Shown here piece after piece: positions 1 through 7,061 of a stretch of 13,587 nucleotides of DNA; within the stretch, counting starts at the first letter, position 1; each line of letters opens with the position of its first letter. The position numbers were made by a program, and so were the translations under genes. The stretch is from the NCBI GenBank assembly GCA_944326495.1, contig CALVEE010000054.1, positions 1 through 13,587 on the forward strand, written 5' to 3'. The DNA is from Candidatus Gastranaerophilales bacterium. GTDB taxonomy: Bacteria > Cyanobacteriota > Vampirovibrionia > Gastranaerophilales > Gastranaerophilaceae. The notes under the pieces were generated by a model, which saw only the letters and a list, made by a program, of their open reading frames with translations, had not been told where the DNA came from and made no database searches.

Positions 1-308
1 TCTAAAACTAACTGTATATTTTCTTCTACGGTAAGTTTTCTGAAAATAGAATTTTCCTGCGGTAAGTATCCGATACCGGCTTTTGCCCTTAAGTTCATTG
101 GCCAGGTTGTAATTTCTTTATCATCAATATAAACAGAACCCGTATTAGGTTTTACAAGTCCTACAATCATATAAAAAGTTGTAGTCTTCCCGGCTCCGTT
201 TGGGCCTAAAAGACAGACAACTTCACCTTTATCCATATAAAAAGTAACATCGTTAACTACGCTTCTGTCACCATAAATCTTAATTAAATTTTTCGCTTCT
301 ATCCTCAT
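1..308 (-). CDS. lptB: LptB, lipopolysaccharide export ABC ATPase (5' part, runs off the window)
   Basis: Only the first 102 codons are present; the gene continues beyond base 1. The product is the cytoplasmic ATPase of the LptB2FG complex, which extracts lipopolysaccharide from the inner membrane and feeds it to the Lpt bridge. The reverse strand shows the Walker A motif GPNGAGKTT at residues 35-43, followed directly by TFYMIVG, and the Q-loop segment GIGYLPQE with Gln at residue 84, then SIFRKLTVEEN. This wording is characteristic of LptB rather than of LivF/LivG amino-acid ATPases, which share the fold. The ATG at 308-306 is preceded at about 6 nt by a GGGGAG ribosome site. Signature motif, Walker B and H-loop lie outside the window. 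A weak promoter (TATACT on the minus strand at 330-325) may drive it. Confidence 0.93.
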   Translation of the reverse strand, partial: MRIEAKNLIKIYGDRSVVNDVTFYMDKGEVVCLLGPNGAGKTTTFYMIVGLVKPNTGSVYIDDKEITTWPMNLRAKAGIGYLPQENSIFRKLTVEENIQLVL

Positions 309-405
309 CTTTGCTCCCCGAAACAGTATATCTTATATGATACAACAAAATAAGCCCGGAATAAATTGTAAACTTTTGTAACAAAAATTCTTTAAAAAAG
401 GCAAT

Positions 406-434
406 TTTACCAGCCAGAGATACTTTATTAATAT
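406..434 (+). promoter_or_regulatory. Putative promoter of the 478-1317 gene
   Basis: TTTACC at 406-411 and TAATAT at 429-434 are separated by 17 nt, in the 169-bp intergenic gap between divergent lptB and the next gene. The same TTTACC -35 with 17-nt spacing recurs upstream of the gene at 13499. This is pattern matching only. Confidence 0.35.
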
Positions 435-477
435 GTAAGGTTAAAAAAGGTTAATAATTTGTAGGAGGTATCTAACG

Positions 478-1317
478 ATGTTAGGTTACGGCATATCAGG
501 AATAAGTCCATATACAAGCCCTTTAGGAATGTACGGTCTTGGCGGATACGGGGCATATAGTTCATATTATAATCCTGCAATGATGGGCATGGGTATGGGA
601 ATGCTCGGCGGATATTACAATCCTACTTTTATGGCCGGTCAAATGCAACAGGTTGAAAAATCAATGTTAAATCATACAAGTGCAATGCACGAGATGATGC
701 TTAATAATGAGACAAGAGCTTTCACTGCGCAAGATAGAGCTTTGTTTGAAAAAGCAATGGTAGATGCCGGAGTAAATAAAGGTATTCAGAATTTAGCAGA
801 TAAAGTTATAGAAGGTGATCAAGACGGGATCTGCGAAGAATTTGATGCTTTAAAACATACACTGTATACAAAGTACAGTGATTACTTCAAGGCAAACAGC
901 GATAAACTGGATCCGCGTGACAGCGTTACAAACTGGATTGAAATTCTATACAGCCAGATTGTCTCGAAACAAAGAGGTGAGGTTGTCGATCTTAGAAGTG
1001 ACATAAGAAAATACGGTCAGACTCCTTTTGAGCATGGTTTCTGGAAAAATGTTCACGGTAGAGATTACCAAGAAAAATACACAGAAGAAACATTCAACTA
1101 TCTGTTTGATACAAGAATTGATAACAAAGCCGGAAAAGACAGAATGGAAAGTTATGGTGCTGCAGCAGCAAAAGTTACAGAAGCAGGTCTTGCAGGATTA
1201 ACAGGTGCTGCTGCATTCAAACTTATACCTGGTCTGAAAAAATTACCTAAAGCCGGCTGGATAGGTGCTATCGCATTAGCAATCGGTGACTTAATGTGGC
1301 AAAGTTCAAGAGCATAA
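478..1317 (+). CDS. Unknown protein with Gly/Met/Tyr-rich N-terminus and hydrophobic C-terminus
   Basis: I do not recognise the family. The 279-residue product has three visible parts. Residues 1-55 are low-complexity, rich in Gly, Tyr and Met, with a GMGMGM run and the word YYNP twice (30-33 and 46-49). Residues 56-220 are charged and probably helical, without cysteines of an obvious metal site. Residues 228-273 are Ala/Gly-rich and hydrophobic, with two possible membrane-associated stretches (about 230-250 and 259-273) flanking a LKKLPK basic loop. No Sec or Tat signal is present. The start is well supported: GTAGGAGGT at 461-469 is a near-ideal ribosome site 8 nt before the ATG. It is monocistronic, with its own promoter candidate upstream and a strong terminator downstream. 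The clear expression signals argue that it is a real gene. Confidence 0.85.
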   Translation: MLGYGISGISPYTSPLGMYGLGGYGAYSSYYNPAMMGMGMGMLGGYYNPTFMAGQMQQVEKSMLNHTSAMHEMMLNNETRAFTAQDRALFEKAMVDAGVNKGIQNLADKVIEGDQDGICEEFDALKHTLYTKYSDYFKANSDKLDPRDSVTNWIEILYSQIVSKQRGEVVDLRSDIRKYGQTPFEHGFWKNVHGRDYQEKYTEETFNYLFDTRIDNKAGKDRMESYGAAAAKVTEAGLAGLTGAAAFKLIPGLKKLPKAGWIGAIALAIGDLMWQSSRA

Positions 1318-1347
1318 AGTAATCCCCTCCTATTAATCTTATATATG

Positions 1348-1377
1348 AGTCCGGTTTAAGAATAAACCGGACTTTTT
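1348..1377 (+). terminator. Rho-independent terminator after the 478-1317 gene
   Basis: A perfect 11-bp stem (AGTCCGGTTTA at 1348-1358 with TAAACCGGACT at 1363-1373) closes a 4-nt AGAA loop and runs into five T residues. It sits 31 nt after the stop codon. Confidence 0.93.
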
Positions 1378-1391
1378 GATTATGTAAAATC

Positions 1392-1419
1392 TTGACATCT
1401 AATCTTGATATTCTATTAT
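1392..1419 (+). promoter_or_regulatory. Sigma70-type promoter of tRNA-Gln
   Basis: A consensus TTGACA -35 at 1392-1397 and TATTAT -10 at 1414-1419 are spaced by 16 nt. The predicted start point falls a few bases before the mature tRNA at 1431. This is the best-matching promoter in the window. Confidence 0.8.
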
Positions 1420-1430
1420 AGTAACTATAG

Positions 1431-1503
1431 TGGGGCGTCGCCAAGTGGTAAGGCAGCTGGTTTTGGTCCAGCCATCCCGGAGGTTCGAATCCTTCCGCCC
1501 CAG
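1431..1503 (+). tRNA. tRNA-Gln (anticodon UUG)
   Basis: The cloverleaf folds completely. The acceptor stem pairs TGGGGCG (1431-1437) with CGCCCCA (1496-1502), with G1503 as discriminator. The D arm starts at GCC/GGC. The anticodon stem GCTGG/CCAGC (1456-1460, 1468-1472) holds loop TTTTGGT, giving anticodon TTG at 1463-1465. The T arm contains GGTTCGAATCC. The 3' CCA is not encoded, so it must be added by CCA-adding enzyme. The gene is a single-tRNA transcription unit with its own promoter and terminator. Confidence 0.97.
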
Positions 1504-1527
1504 AATTTATAGAATTAAGAATTGAGT

Positions 1528-1562
1528 ACCCTCTGGATTTGTATCAGAGGGTTTTAATTTTT
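1528..1562 (+). terminator. Rho-independent terminator after tRNA-Gln
   Basis: ACCCTCTG (1528-1535) pairs with CAGAGGGT (1545-1552) around a 9-nt loop, followed by TTTTAATTTTT. The T tract is only on the plus side. It also lies 12 nt beyond the stop of the convergent autotransporter gene, where the hairpin could weakly assist minus-strand ending, but no minus-strand T run follows. Confidence 0.85.
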
Positions 1563-1563
1563 A

Positions 1564-4170
1564 TTAAATACTTATTCTTATTCCAAATAACAGAGCAATA
1601 CCGTTTCGACCTCCATTTCTTATCATTCCTTCTATAAATCCTGTTAATCTGTCGCCCCAGCGTTTTTGAACGCCAAGTCCGTATTCTACAAATGGTTTAA
1701 CAGAAAGAGATGGTATATAAACATCATTAGCTTGAAAATTAGTGCGGTCTATTAAATTCCAAACCATTGATACTGAAATATACGGCTGCAGGTAATTCTT
1801 AAAATTTCCGATAATTTTTATCTGCGGCTCTATATGGATTGCATGCAGCGGCTCGGCGTTTATTGAGACATTATAATCTGTTTTATAGTTAAAAGTATTA
1901 ATAAAGCTGTATGACATTAAAAAACTTGGCTGGAGTATAAGTTTTCGGTTTAAAATCTCCCAATTATACCCTGTTTTTTCCGCAATACCGGTATTAAACA
2001 TTACAAAATCCTGACTGCCGAATTTTGTCGAGGCTTCTGCTGCGTTAGCACCTGCGTTTGCAGTCCAGATTGTAAAGAAATTCCCTTTATAAAAAGCGGC
2101 ATCAATACCTGCTAAGCCTCCGTTATTATAAATACCGTTCCCGCTAAATGTTTGATGCGAACCGTTATATGAAACATAAGCTCCATATAGAGAATACCAG
2201 CCGCGCTTTAATGCTTGAATTTCGCTTTTGCCTCCGAGAATTGTACCATAACTTACATTAGAAACATTCTCCCCGCCTTTTAATTGTACATTTTCAAAAA
2301 GTGCGTAAGGCTTAAACCAGACACCTTTTTGTTCTTCCGGCATGATTAAAGGGGTAAATTTAAACATCTTGTCCGCACTTGCTATTTTATTTTTCGTTGT
2401 ATAGCCTGTTTTTATATCCAGAGGAGCTATCATTACCATATCAAGATTAGAAAAAACTCGTTTATAAGTGTCTATCTGGGTCAGATATCCTGCAATTTGC
2501 GCTGATACTGCCGGTATAAAAACTGAAGAATTAAAGCCGTCTCTTGAAAAATTAATATTTCCGTCTGAAGAGCTGTAGCTTGTCCTGTAATCATAAATAG
2601 GAGTCTCTATTGTTTGCGGATTATAACGGACATAATCTTTCAATACGGAATTAGCAAAAGGTATTGAAAGATTTGCTGCAGACGGTGTTCCTTTAAAATC
2701 AAGCGGAGCAAGCGTTAATACTCCGCTGCCGTTTATAGACTCTGCATTAATTCTATCCATACTGCCGGTATTTAAATCAATATCCGCAAATATATTTGAA
2801 GTTCCGTTTAATGTCAGATTGCCAAAATTTATATTATTTATCTCACCATTTTTCATGTTGAAACTTGTATTATTATAAAAAGCCGTATTTTGCGCACTAA
2901 AATAACTGCTTCCGCTAAGCAGATTAACACTTCCTTCCTGTAAATTAAAAATTCCTGTATATTCACTATTTTCACCGCCTAAATTTAAAACTCCTGCTCC
3001 GGTTTTATTAATAGTTCCAAGCCCTGCAATTCCGCTTAAAATATTAGTAGTACCGCTGCCGGCAAAATTTATTATGCCGGTAGAATAATTATAAATATCA
3101 TTTTTTTCACTATCATTTGCGTAATTATTTTGGAAAGTACTGTTTTCGATATTAACCGTTCCTTCATTTGCAATCCCTCCGCCTTCGGAATATCCGGATG
3201 CGGAATTTATCCTGTTGTTTTCTATAAGTGAATTTTTAATAACAGCAGTTGCCCCAGAAGCGTTATATAAAGCTCCGCCATCCCCATAGAAATCTGCAGT
3301 AACGGAGTTAGCGCTTAAAGCTGAATTATCAATAGTAAGATTTCCGCTGTTATACATAGCTCCGCCGCGCACAAATGATTGTCTGTCGCCGGTGCTGGAA
3401 TTATTTGTTATGGTCGAATTTGTAAAAGCTGCATTTCCGGTATTGTAAATTACACCGCCATATGAAGCCAGACTATCATTTCCTATAGTCTGATTATTAT
3501 CAAAAATAGAATTGTTTACCTGCAATTCTCCTGTATTATATATAGCTCCGCCTGTCGGAAGGACACTTCCTTCCGAGTAATTATTCCTGAATATGGAATT
3601 ATTAATTGTCATAATAGTTGGTGTTGCAGATGTTGTATCATTTGCAACTGCTCCGCCATAGGAACTTGCACCGCTTGTATAATTATTTTCAAACAACGCA
3701 TTATTAATACTTATATTTCCACCGTCAACATTATAAATAGCCCCGCCGCTTCCAAGATTTAAACCGTTTGCATTTACAAAATTTTCATTAAATGCAGAAT
3801 TTGTAATACTTAGAGAACCGCCGTCATTATATATTGCACCGGCATAACTGTAACCGCCATATCTTTGACCGCGGCAGCTCCTTACTTCTACCTGATTAAA
3901 ACCGGTTTCCCTGTTAAATGTAAATCCGCTGAATAAGTTATTCCCGTCAAGAGAATAATTATTACCTTCAAAAATGATATTTAAACCTTCAAAATACGTT
4001 CCCACCGAGGCATCTGAATTTAAGTTATCTGTAAAAGTCAAAATATCGCCGCTTCGGGGATTTGAATTTATAAGTTCCGAAAAATCATTTATATAAATGT
4101 CTGCAGCATATAGTTTCTGAACAAAAGCAAACACTAAAATTATTAAAATAGCATATTTATAAATTTGCAT
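1564..4170 (-). CDS. Autotransporter with Pmp-like GGAIYN/FxxN repeats
   Basis: This 868-residue type V secreted surface protein has three parts. Residues 1-22 form a Sec signal peptide (hydrophobic AILIILVFAF core, cleavage expected after LYA). The passenger holds eight copies of a repeat pairing a GGAIYN-like word (AGAIYN, GGAIYN, GGAVAN, GGAIYN, GGVIYN, GGAMYN, GGALYN, GGGIAN, about residues 110-336) with NSxFxNN-like words. This is the beta-helix repeat style of chlamydial polymorphic outer-membrane proteins. A passenger-associated strand segment follows (GAGVLNLGG, about 391-399). Residues about 615-868 alternate like a C-terminal outer-membrane beta barrel (Pfam Autotransporter-like), ending in FGIRISI. 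The passenger is Asn/Ser/Gly-rich with a single cysteine (C99). The likely role is adhesion or surface interaction, with target unknown. No clear Shine-Dalgarno precedes the ATG; upstream is purely AT-rich. It is divergent from the redox operon. Confidence 0.92.
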   Translation of the reverse strand: MQIYKYAILIILVFAFVQKLYAADIYINDFSELINSNPRSGDILTFTDNLNSDASVGTYFEGLNIIFEGNNYSLDGNNLFSGFTFNRETGFNQVEVRSCRGQRYGGYSYAGAIYNDGGSLSITNSAFNENFVNANGLNLGSGGAIYNVDGGNISINNALFENNYTSGASSYGGAVANDTTSATPTIMTINNSIFRNNYSEGSVLPTGGAIYNTGELQVNNSIFDNNQTIGNDSLASYGGVIYNTGNAAFTNSTITNNSSTGDRQSFVRGGAMYNSGNLTIDNSALSANSVTADFYGDGGALYNASGATAVIKNSLIENNRINSASGYSEGGGIANEGTVNIENSTFQNNYANDSEKNDIYNYSTGIINFAGSGTTNILSGIAGLGTINKTGAGVLNLGGENSEYTGIFNLQEGSVNLLSGSSYFSAQNTAFYNNTSFNMKNGEINNINFGNLTLNGTSNIFADIDLNTGSMDRINAESINGSGVLTLAPLDFKGTPSAANLSIPFANSVLKDYVRYNPQTIETPIYDYRTSYSSSDGNINFSRDGFNSSVFIPAVSAQIAGYLTQIDTYKRVFSNLDMVMIAPLDIKTGYTTKNKIASADKMFKFTPLIMPEEQKGVWFKPYALFENVQLKGGENVSNVSYGTILGGKSEIQALKRGWYSLYGAYVSYNGSHQTFSGNGIYNNGGLAGIDAAFYKGNFFTIWTANAGANAAEASTKFGSQDFVMFNTGIAEKTGYNWEILNRKLILQPSFLMSYSFINTFNYKTDYNVSINAEPLHAIHIEPQIKIIGNFKNYLQPYISVSMVWNLIDRTNFQANDVYIPSLSVKPFVEYGLGVQKRWGDRLTGFIEGMIRNGGRNGIALLFGIRISI

Positions 4171-4232
4171 ATAATAATATTAGCTATTAAACTATTATCA
4201 TCTATTCATCAGTCAGGGAATATTTTATTTTT

Positions 4233-4259
4233 AACTTGACTTAGAGCTGCTATCAAGTT
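4233..4259. repeat. Inverted repeat AACTTGA-N13-TCAAGTT overlapping the redox operon promoter
   Basis: AACTTGA (4233-4239) and TCAAGTT (4253-4259) are perfect 7-nt inverted arms. They overlap the putative -35 hexamer at 4236 and the spacer. The site lies between the divergent autotransporter and redox operon and could be an operator for either. No T run follows on either strand, so it is not a terminator. The spacing does not match the FNR consensus (TTGAT-N4-ATCAA). Confidence 0.4.
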
Positions 4260-4266
4260 GTAAAAT
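4236..4266 (+). promoter_or_regulatory. Putative promoter of the Tat/redox operon, block shared with the lar operon
   Basis: TTGACT at 4236-4241 and TGTAAAAT-like sequence ending at 4266 span 31 nt that match the block at 7772-7802 in 24 of 31 positions, without gaps. Reading TAAAAT as the -10 gives a long 19-nt spacer; TGTAAA gives 17. A perfect TATAAT at 4270-4275, lacking a good -35, is an alternative -10. The start codon at 4318 leaves a leader of about 45 nt. Confidence 0.5.
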
Positions 4267-4317
4267 TTTTATAATATAGTTAAAATATTTGAGGGAAGGT
4301 AATTAGGAGAGCGGATT

Positions 4318-5559
4318 ATGAAACGCAGAGAGTTTATTATAAATTCGGCTTTAGCTGTAGGCGGGACAGCGCTGCTTGCAGGATGCGGAAAAAAAGAGGT
4401 TAAAAAAGCTAAAGGGCAGGTTGTCAGAAGAAAATTTGATAATACAACAATGCCTCTGATTGCATTAGGCTGTATGCGGCTTCCTATGCGAGATGGCAAA
4501 ATCGATATGGTTGAATTGGACAAAATGGTTGAATACGCAATGGCGCACGGAGCTAATTATTTTGATACAGCTTATATGTACGTTGACGGCAAGTCTGAAA
4601 ACGCAATCGGCGAAGTTTTAAAGAAATATCCCAGAGAAAGTTTTATTTTAACCGACAAAAACCCTGCTTATTTAGTTAATTCTCCATCAGATGTGCATAA
4701 ACTTTTTAATGAACAGCTAAAAAAATGCCAGGTCGAATATTTTGATAATTACATGGTTCATAATATCAACAAAAATACAATTCGTAATTACCGCGATAAT
4801 GATATGTACGGAGAACTTCTAAAACTCAAAAAAGAAGGCAAAATCAAGCATTTAGGCTTCTCTTTCCATGGTGACCCTAAAATGTTAAGAGAAGTCATAA
4901 GCGAACACAAATGGGATTTCTGCCAGCTGCAGCTTAATTATCTTGACTGGGAAGTAGTTAATGCTGATGAGCTTTATCAGATTGCAGATGAAGCCGGTGT
5001 TCCGGTTATTGTTATGGAGCCTTTACGAGGCGGGGTTTTGTGTAACCTTCCGGAAAAAGCAGCAAATCACCTTAAGGAAAAATGTCCGAATGATACGCAG
5101 GCTTCTTTCGGGCTAAGATGGATTGCGGGTAAAGAGCGGGTATTTACAATTCTTAGCGGTATGAGTAACCTGCAGCAGCTTAAGGAAAATGTCGATACAT
5201 TTGTTAATTATAGAGAAATAACTCCGGAAGAGGAAAAAGTCGGACAGGAGCTTGCGCATATTATACAATCCGGCGGTGCAATAAGCTGTACTGCTTGCAG
5301 ATACTGTATGGAAGTCTGCCCGAGAGGCATAAATATTCCTGCAATTTTCGGTTTATATAACATGTATAAAGGAAGTACGGCAGCTAATGCAGCGTTTATG
5401 TTTGTATATAATTATAATGCTTTAAAAGAAGAACAAAGAGCAGACAAATGTATAGAGTGCAGGCTTTGTATAAAAAATTGTCCGCAGGATTTACAAATCC
5501 CAAAACTCTTAAAGGAAGTCGATAAAACTGTTAAAGAAGTCGAAAAGGGTATGGCATAA
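4318..5559 (+). CDS. Exported aldo/keto reductase, Tat lipoprotein with two [4Fe-4S] motifs
   Basis: The 413-residue protein starts with KRREFII at residues 2-8, a twin-arginine motif, then a short hydrophobic stretch and the lipobox LLAGC with Cys23. It should therefore be exported folded by Tat and anchored as a lipoprotein. The body is an aldo/keto reductase barrel with the classical tetrad intact: D83 and Y88 in FDTAYMY, K114 in LTDKNP, H148 in MVHN. The phosphate-loop-like SGMSNLQQLKEN near 280-291 is also kept. The tail carries two cluster motifs: C324-C327-C330-C334P and C378-C381-C384-C388P. Known relatives are the ferredoxin-tailed AKR group; the physiological substrate is unknown. 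The ATG has AGGAGA at 4305-4310, and the gene heads an operon with the membrane polyferredoxin and tatAC. The odd point is an NAD(P)H-type enzyme outside the cytoplasm, where electrons more plausibly arrive through its clusters. Confidence 0.9.
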   Translation: MKRREFIINSALAVGGTALLAGCGKKEVKKAKGQVVRRKFDNTTMPLIALGCMRLPMRDGKIDMVELDKMVEYAMAHGANYFDTAYMYVDGKSENAIGEVLKKYPRESFILTDKNPAYLVNSPSDVHKLFNEQLKKCQVEYFDNYMVHNINKNTIRNYRDNDMYGELLKLKKEGKIKHLGFSFHGDPKMLREVISEHKWDFCQLQLNYLDWEVVNADELYQIADEAGVPVIVMEPLRGGVLCNLPEKAANHLKEKCPNDTQASFGLRWIAGKERVFTILSGMSNLQQLKENVDTFVNYREITPEEEKVGQELAHIIQSGGAISCTACRYCMEVCPRGINIPAIFGLYNMYKGSTAANAAFMFVYNYNALKEEQRADKCIECRLCIKNCPQDLQIPKLLKEVDKTVKEVEKGMA

Positions 5560-5563
5560 TAAA

Positions 5564-6826
5564 ATGAAAAATGCTTATAAAATCAGACTCGCTTTAGCAC
5601 TTTTAATATTCATTCTTACGATTTTGGGATTTGCAGGGATTTATCCTGCAAAAGTTTCGGATTTGCAGTTTGCTCCGCTTATTCAGAGAGTATTTATTGA
5701 TTTTTCTGTAATTGCTCTTATGTTGCTTGCAGTTGTAGTATTGTTAACGATTTTATTTGGCAGGTTTTACTGTTCACTTATTTGTCCGTTCGGAATTTTG
5801 CAAGAAATCGGGGCATTTGTTTTAAGAATAAAAAAGAAAAATTCCTACACTCTGAATTACCCTGCAAAATATTTTATCTCAGCGGTTGTGTTTGGAGCTT
5901 TAGCAGGAGGAAGCGCTGTTTTACTAAGATATATAGAACCATATACATATTTTGGCTCGGCTCTTACTTTATCGATAGTTGGAATTGTGGCTTTTGTTAC
6001 GGTTTTAGTAATAGTTTTCCTTAAAAACCGATTCTTTTGTACAAATATATGTCCTGTGGGAGCTATTTTGGGACTTTTATCTAAAATATCATTGAATAAA
6101 TTATATATTTCAGACTCCTGCGTATCTTGCGGAATGTGCGGGAAAAGCTGCCCTGCAGGGTGTATTGATTATAAAAATAAAACGATTGATAATGAAACCT
6201 GTCTTAAATGCTTAAAATGTCTTGAAGTTTGCCCAAAAGGCGGAATTAAGTTTGGGATAAAACCGCAAAAATTTAGTTTAAAAAGACGTGAACTTTTGGT
6301 TTCAGCCGGTGCGCTTGCTCTTTTCGGATTAATGATAAAAGCCGGAATTGAGATTAAAGATAAGATTGCGGAAAAATTTAAGGATATAATTTTACCTCCG
6401 GGAGCAGGAAGCGAAGAGCGGTTTGTTAATAAATGCCTTAATTGTAATTTATGTGTAAATAATTGCCCGAATAAGATTATTGTAAAAGCGGATAAGGATT
6501 TTTCAGCCGTTCATCTGGATTATACCAGAGGCGCCTGCGACAAGAATTGCGCAAAGTGCGGAGAAGTTTGCCCCTCCGGCGCAATTAAGAGATTAAAATT
6601 AGAAGATAAGCAAAAAACAAGAATCGGCATGGCAATGATTAAAGCTGATGTCTGTATGAAATGCGGATTATGCTCTGAAGCTTGTCCTTATGGCGCAATA
6701 ACTTTTAGCAAAGGAAAAGCGCCGGAATTTAATGCTTCAAAGTGTGTAGGATGCGGAGCCTGCAAAAATGCCTGCAAATCAGGTGCGATAGAGATTTTTG
6801 CAGTAAAAGAACAAAGTATAATATAA
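5564..6826 (+). CDS. NapH/NapG-like membrane polyferredoxin fusion with internal twin-arginine motif
   Basis: The 420-residue protein combines two Nap-type electron-transfer modules. The NapH-like half has four membrane helices (about 8-27, 45-66, 101-122, 133-153) with FYCSLICP (C70, C74) and FFCTNICP (C159, C163). It then has two ferredoxin motifs predicted to be cytoplasmic (C186/189/192/196 and C213/216/219/223). Residues 240-258 read KRRELL followed by a hydrophobic helix, like the NapG Tat signal but placed internally. The C-terminal part carries four more motifs: C291/294/297/301, C325/329/332/336, C364/367/370/374 and C394/397/400/404. If four helices are inserted N-in, the arginines face the cytoplasm and the last four clusters end up outside. 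The likely role is moving electrons from quinol or a cytoplasmic donor to an exported partner, probably the lipoprotein encoded 4 nt upstream. Donor and topology are inferred. Confidence 0.9.
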   Translation: MKNAYKIRLALALLIFILTILGFAGIYPAKVSDLQFAPLIQRVFIDFSVIALMLLAVVVLLTILFGRFYCSLICPFGILQEIGAFVLRIKKKNSYTLNYPAKYFISAVVFGALAGGSAVLLRYIEPYTYFGSALTLSIVGIVAFVTVLVIVFLKNRFFCTNICPVGAILGLLSKISLNKLYISDSCVSCGMCGKSCPAGCIDYKNKTIDNETCLKCLKCLEVCPKGGIKFGIKPQKFSLKRRELLVSAGALALFGLMIKAGIEIKDKIAEKFKDIILPPGAGSEERFVNKCLNCNLCVNNCPNKIIVKADKDFSAVHLDYTRGACDKNCAKCGEVCPSGAIKRLKLEDKQKTRIGMAMIKADVCMKCGLCSEACPYGAITFSKGKAPEFNASKCVGCGACKNACKSGAIEIFAVKEQSII

Positions 6827-6843
6827 AAAGAAAGGAGACAGAA

Positions 6844-7059
6844 ATGTCATTAGGAATAACTGAAATTACTTTAATACTGGTCGTAATACTACTTTTATTC
6901 GGCGGGAAGAGAATTCCGGAACTTGCAAGAGCTTTAGGAAGAGCATCTTATGAATTCAAAAAAGCCAAAGATGTTATCAAAAAAGAGACAGACGAACTTA
7001 AAGGCGCAATAGAAGATGTGCAGGAAAAGCCGGAAGAATACCAGCCTAAAGATGTATAG
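6844..7059 (+). CDS. tatA: TatA, Tat translocase pore subunit
   Basis: The 71-residue protein has the TatA layout: a short N-terminal membrane helix (about residues 5-20, TEITLILVVILLLFG), the hinge FGGKRIPELARALGRA, an amphipathic helix with EFKKAKD, and an acidic tail. The start is the ATG at 6844, with AAAGGAG at 6831-6837. An in-frame upstream reading to 6742 lies inside the preceding gene and lacks such a site, so it is rejected. TatA multimers form the passage for folded twin-arginine substrates. The gene lies 17 nt after the polyferredoxin gene and 2 nt before tatC. No separate tatB is in view, so this looks like a two-component TatAC system. Confidence 0.95.
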   Translation: MSLGITEITLILVVILLLFGGKRIPELARALGRASYEFKKAKDVIKKETDELKGAIEDVQEKPEEYQPKDV

Positions 7060-7061
7060 TT

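Noticed and set aside
1564..4170. Repetitive passenger as a CRISPR array or tandem DNA repeat
   Set aside because: The periodicity is at protein level with divergent codons and uneven spacing; no exact direct repeats or spacers.
4236..4256. FNR-type site before the redox operon
   Set aside because: TTGA and TCAA arms are present but 13 nt apart, not the 4-6 nt gap of an FNR site.
4269..4523. 84-codon reading frame antisense to the reductase start
   Set aside because: It is antisense to the signal peptide region of a clear gene, has no ribosome site and no recognisable features.
6742..6843. Longer TatA with an N-terminal extension
   Set aside because: The extension overlaps the C-terminal cluster motif of the preceding gene in another frame and lacks a ribosome site, while the ATG at 6844 has AAAGGAG and gives a standard TatA.
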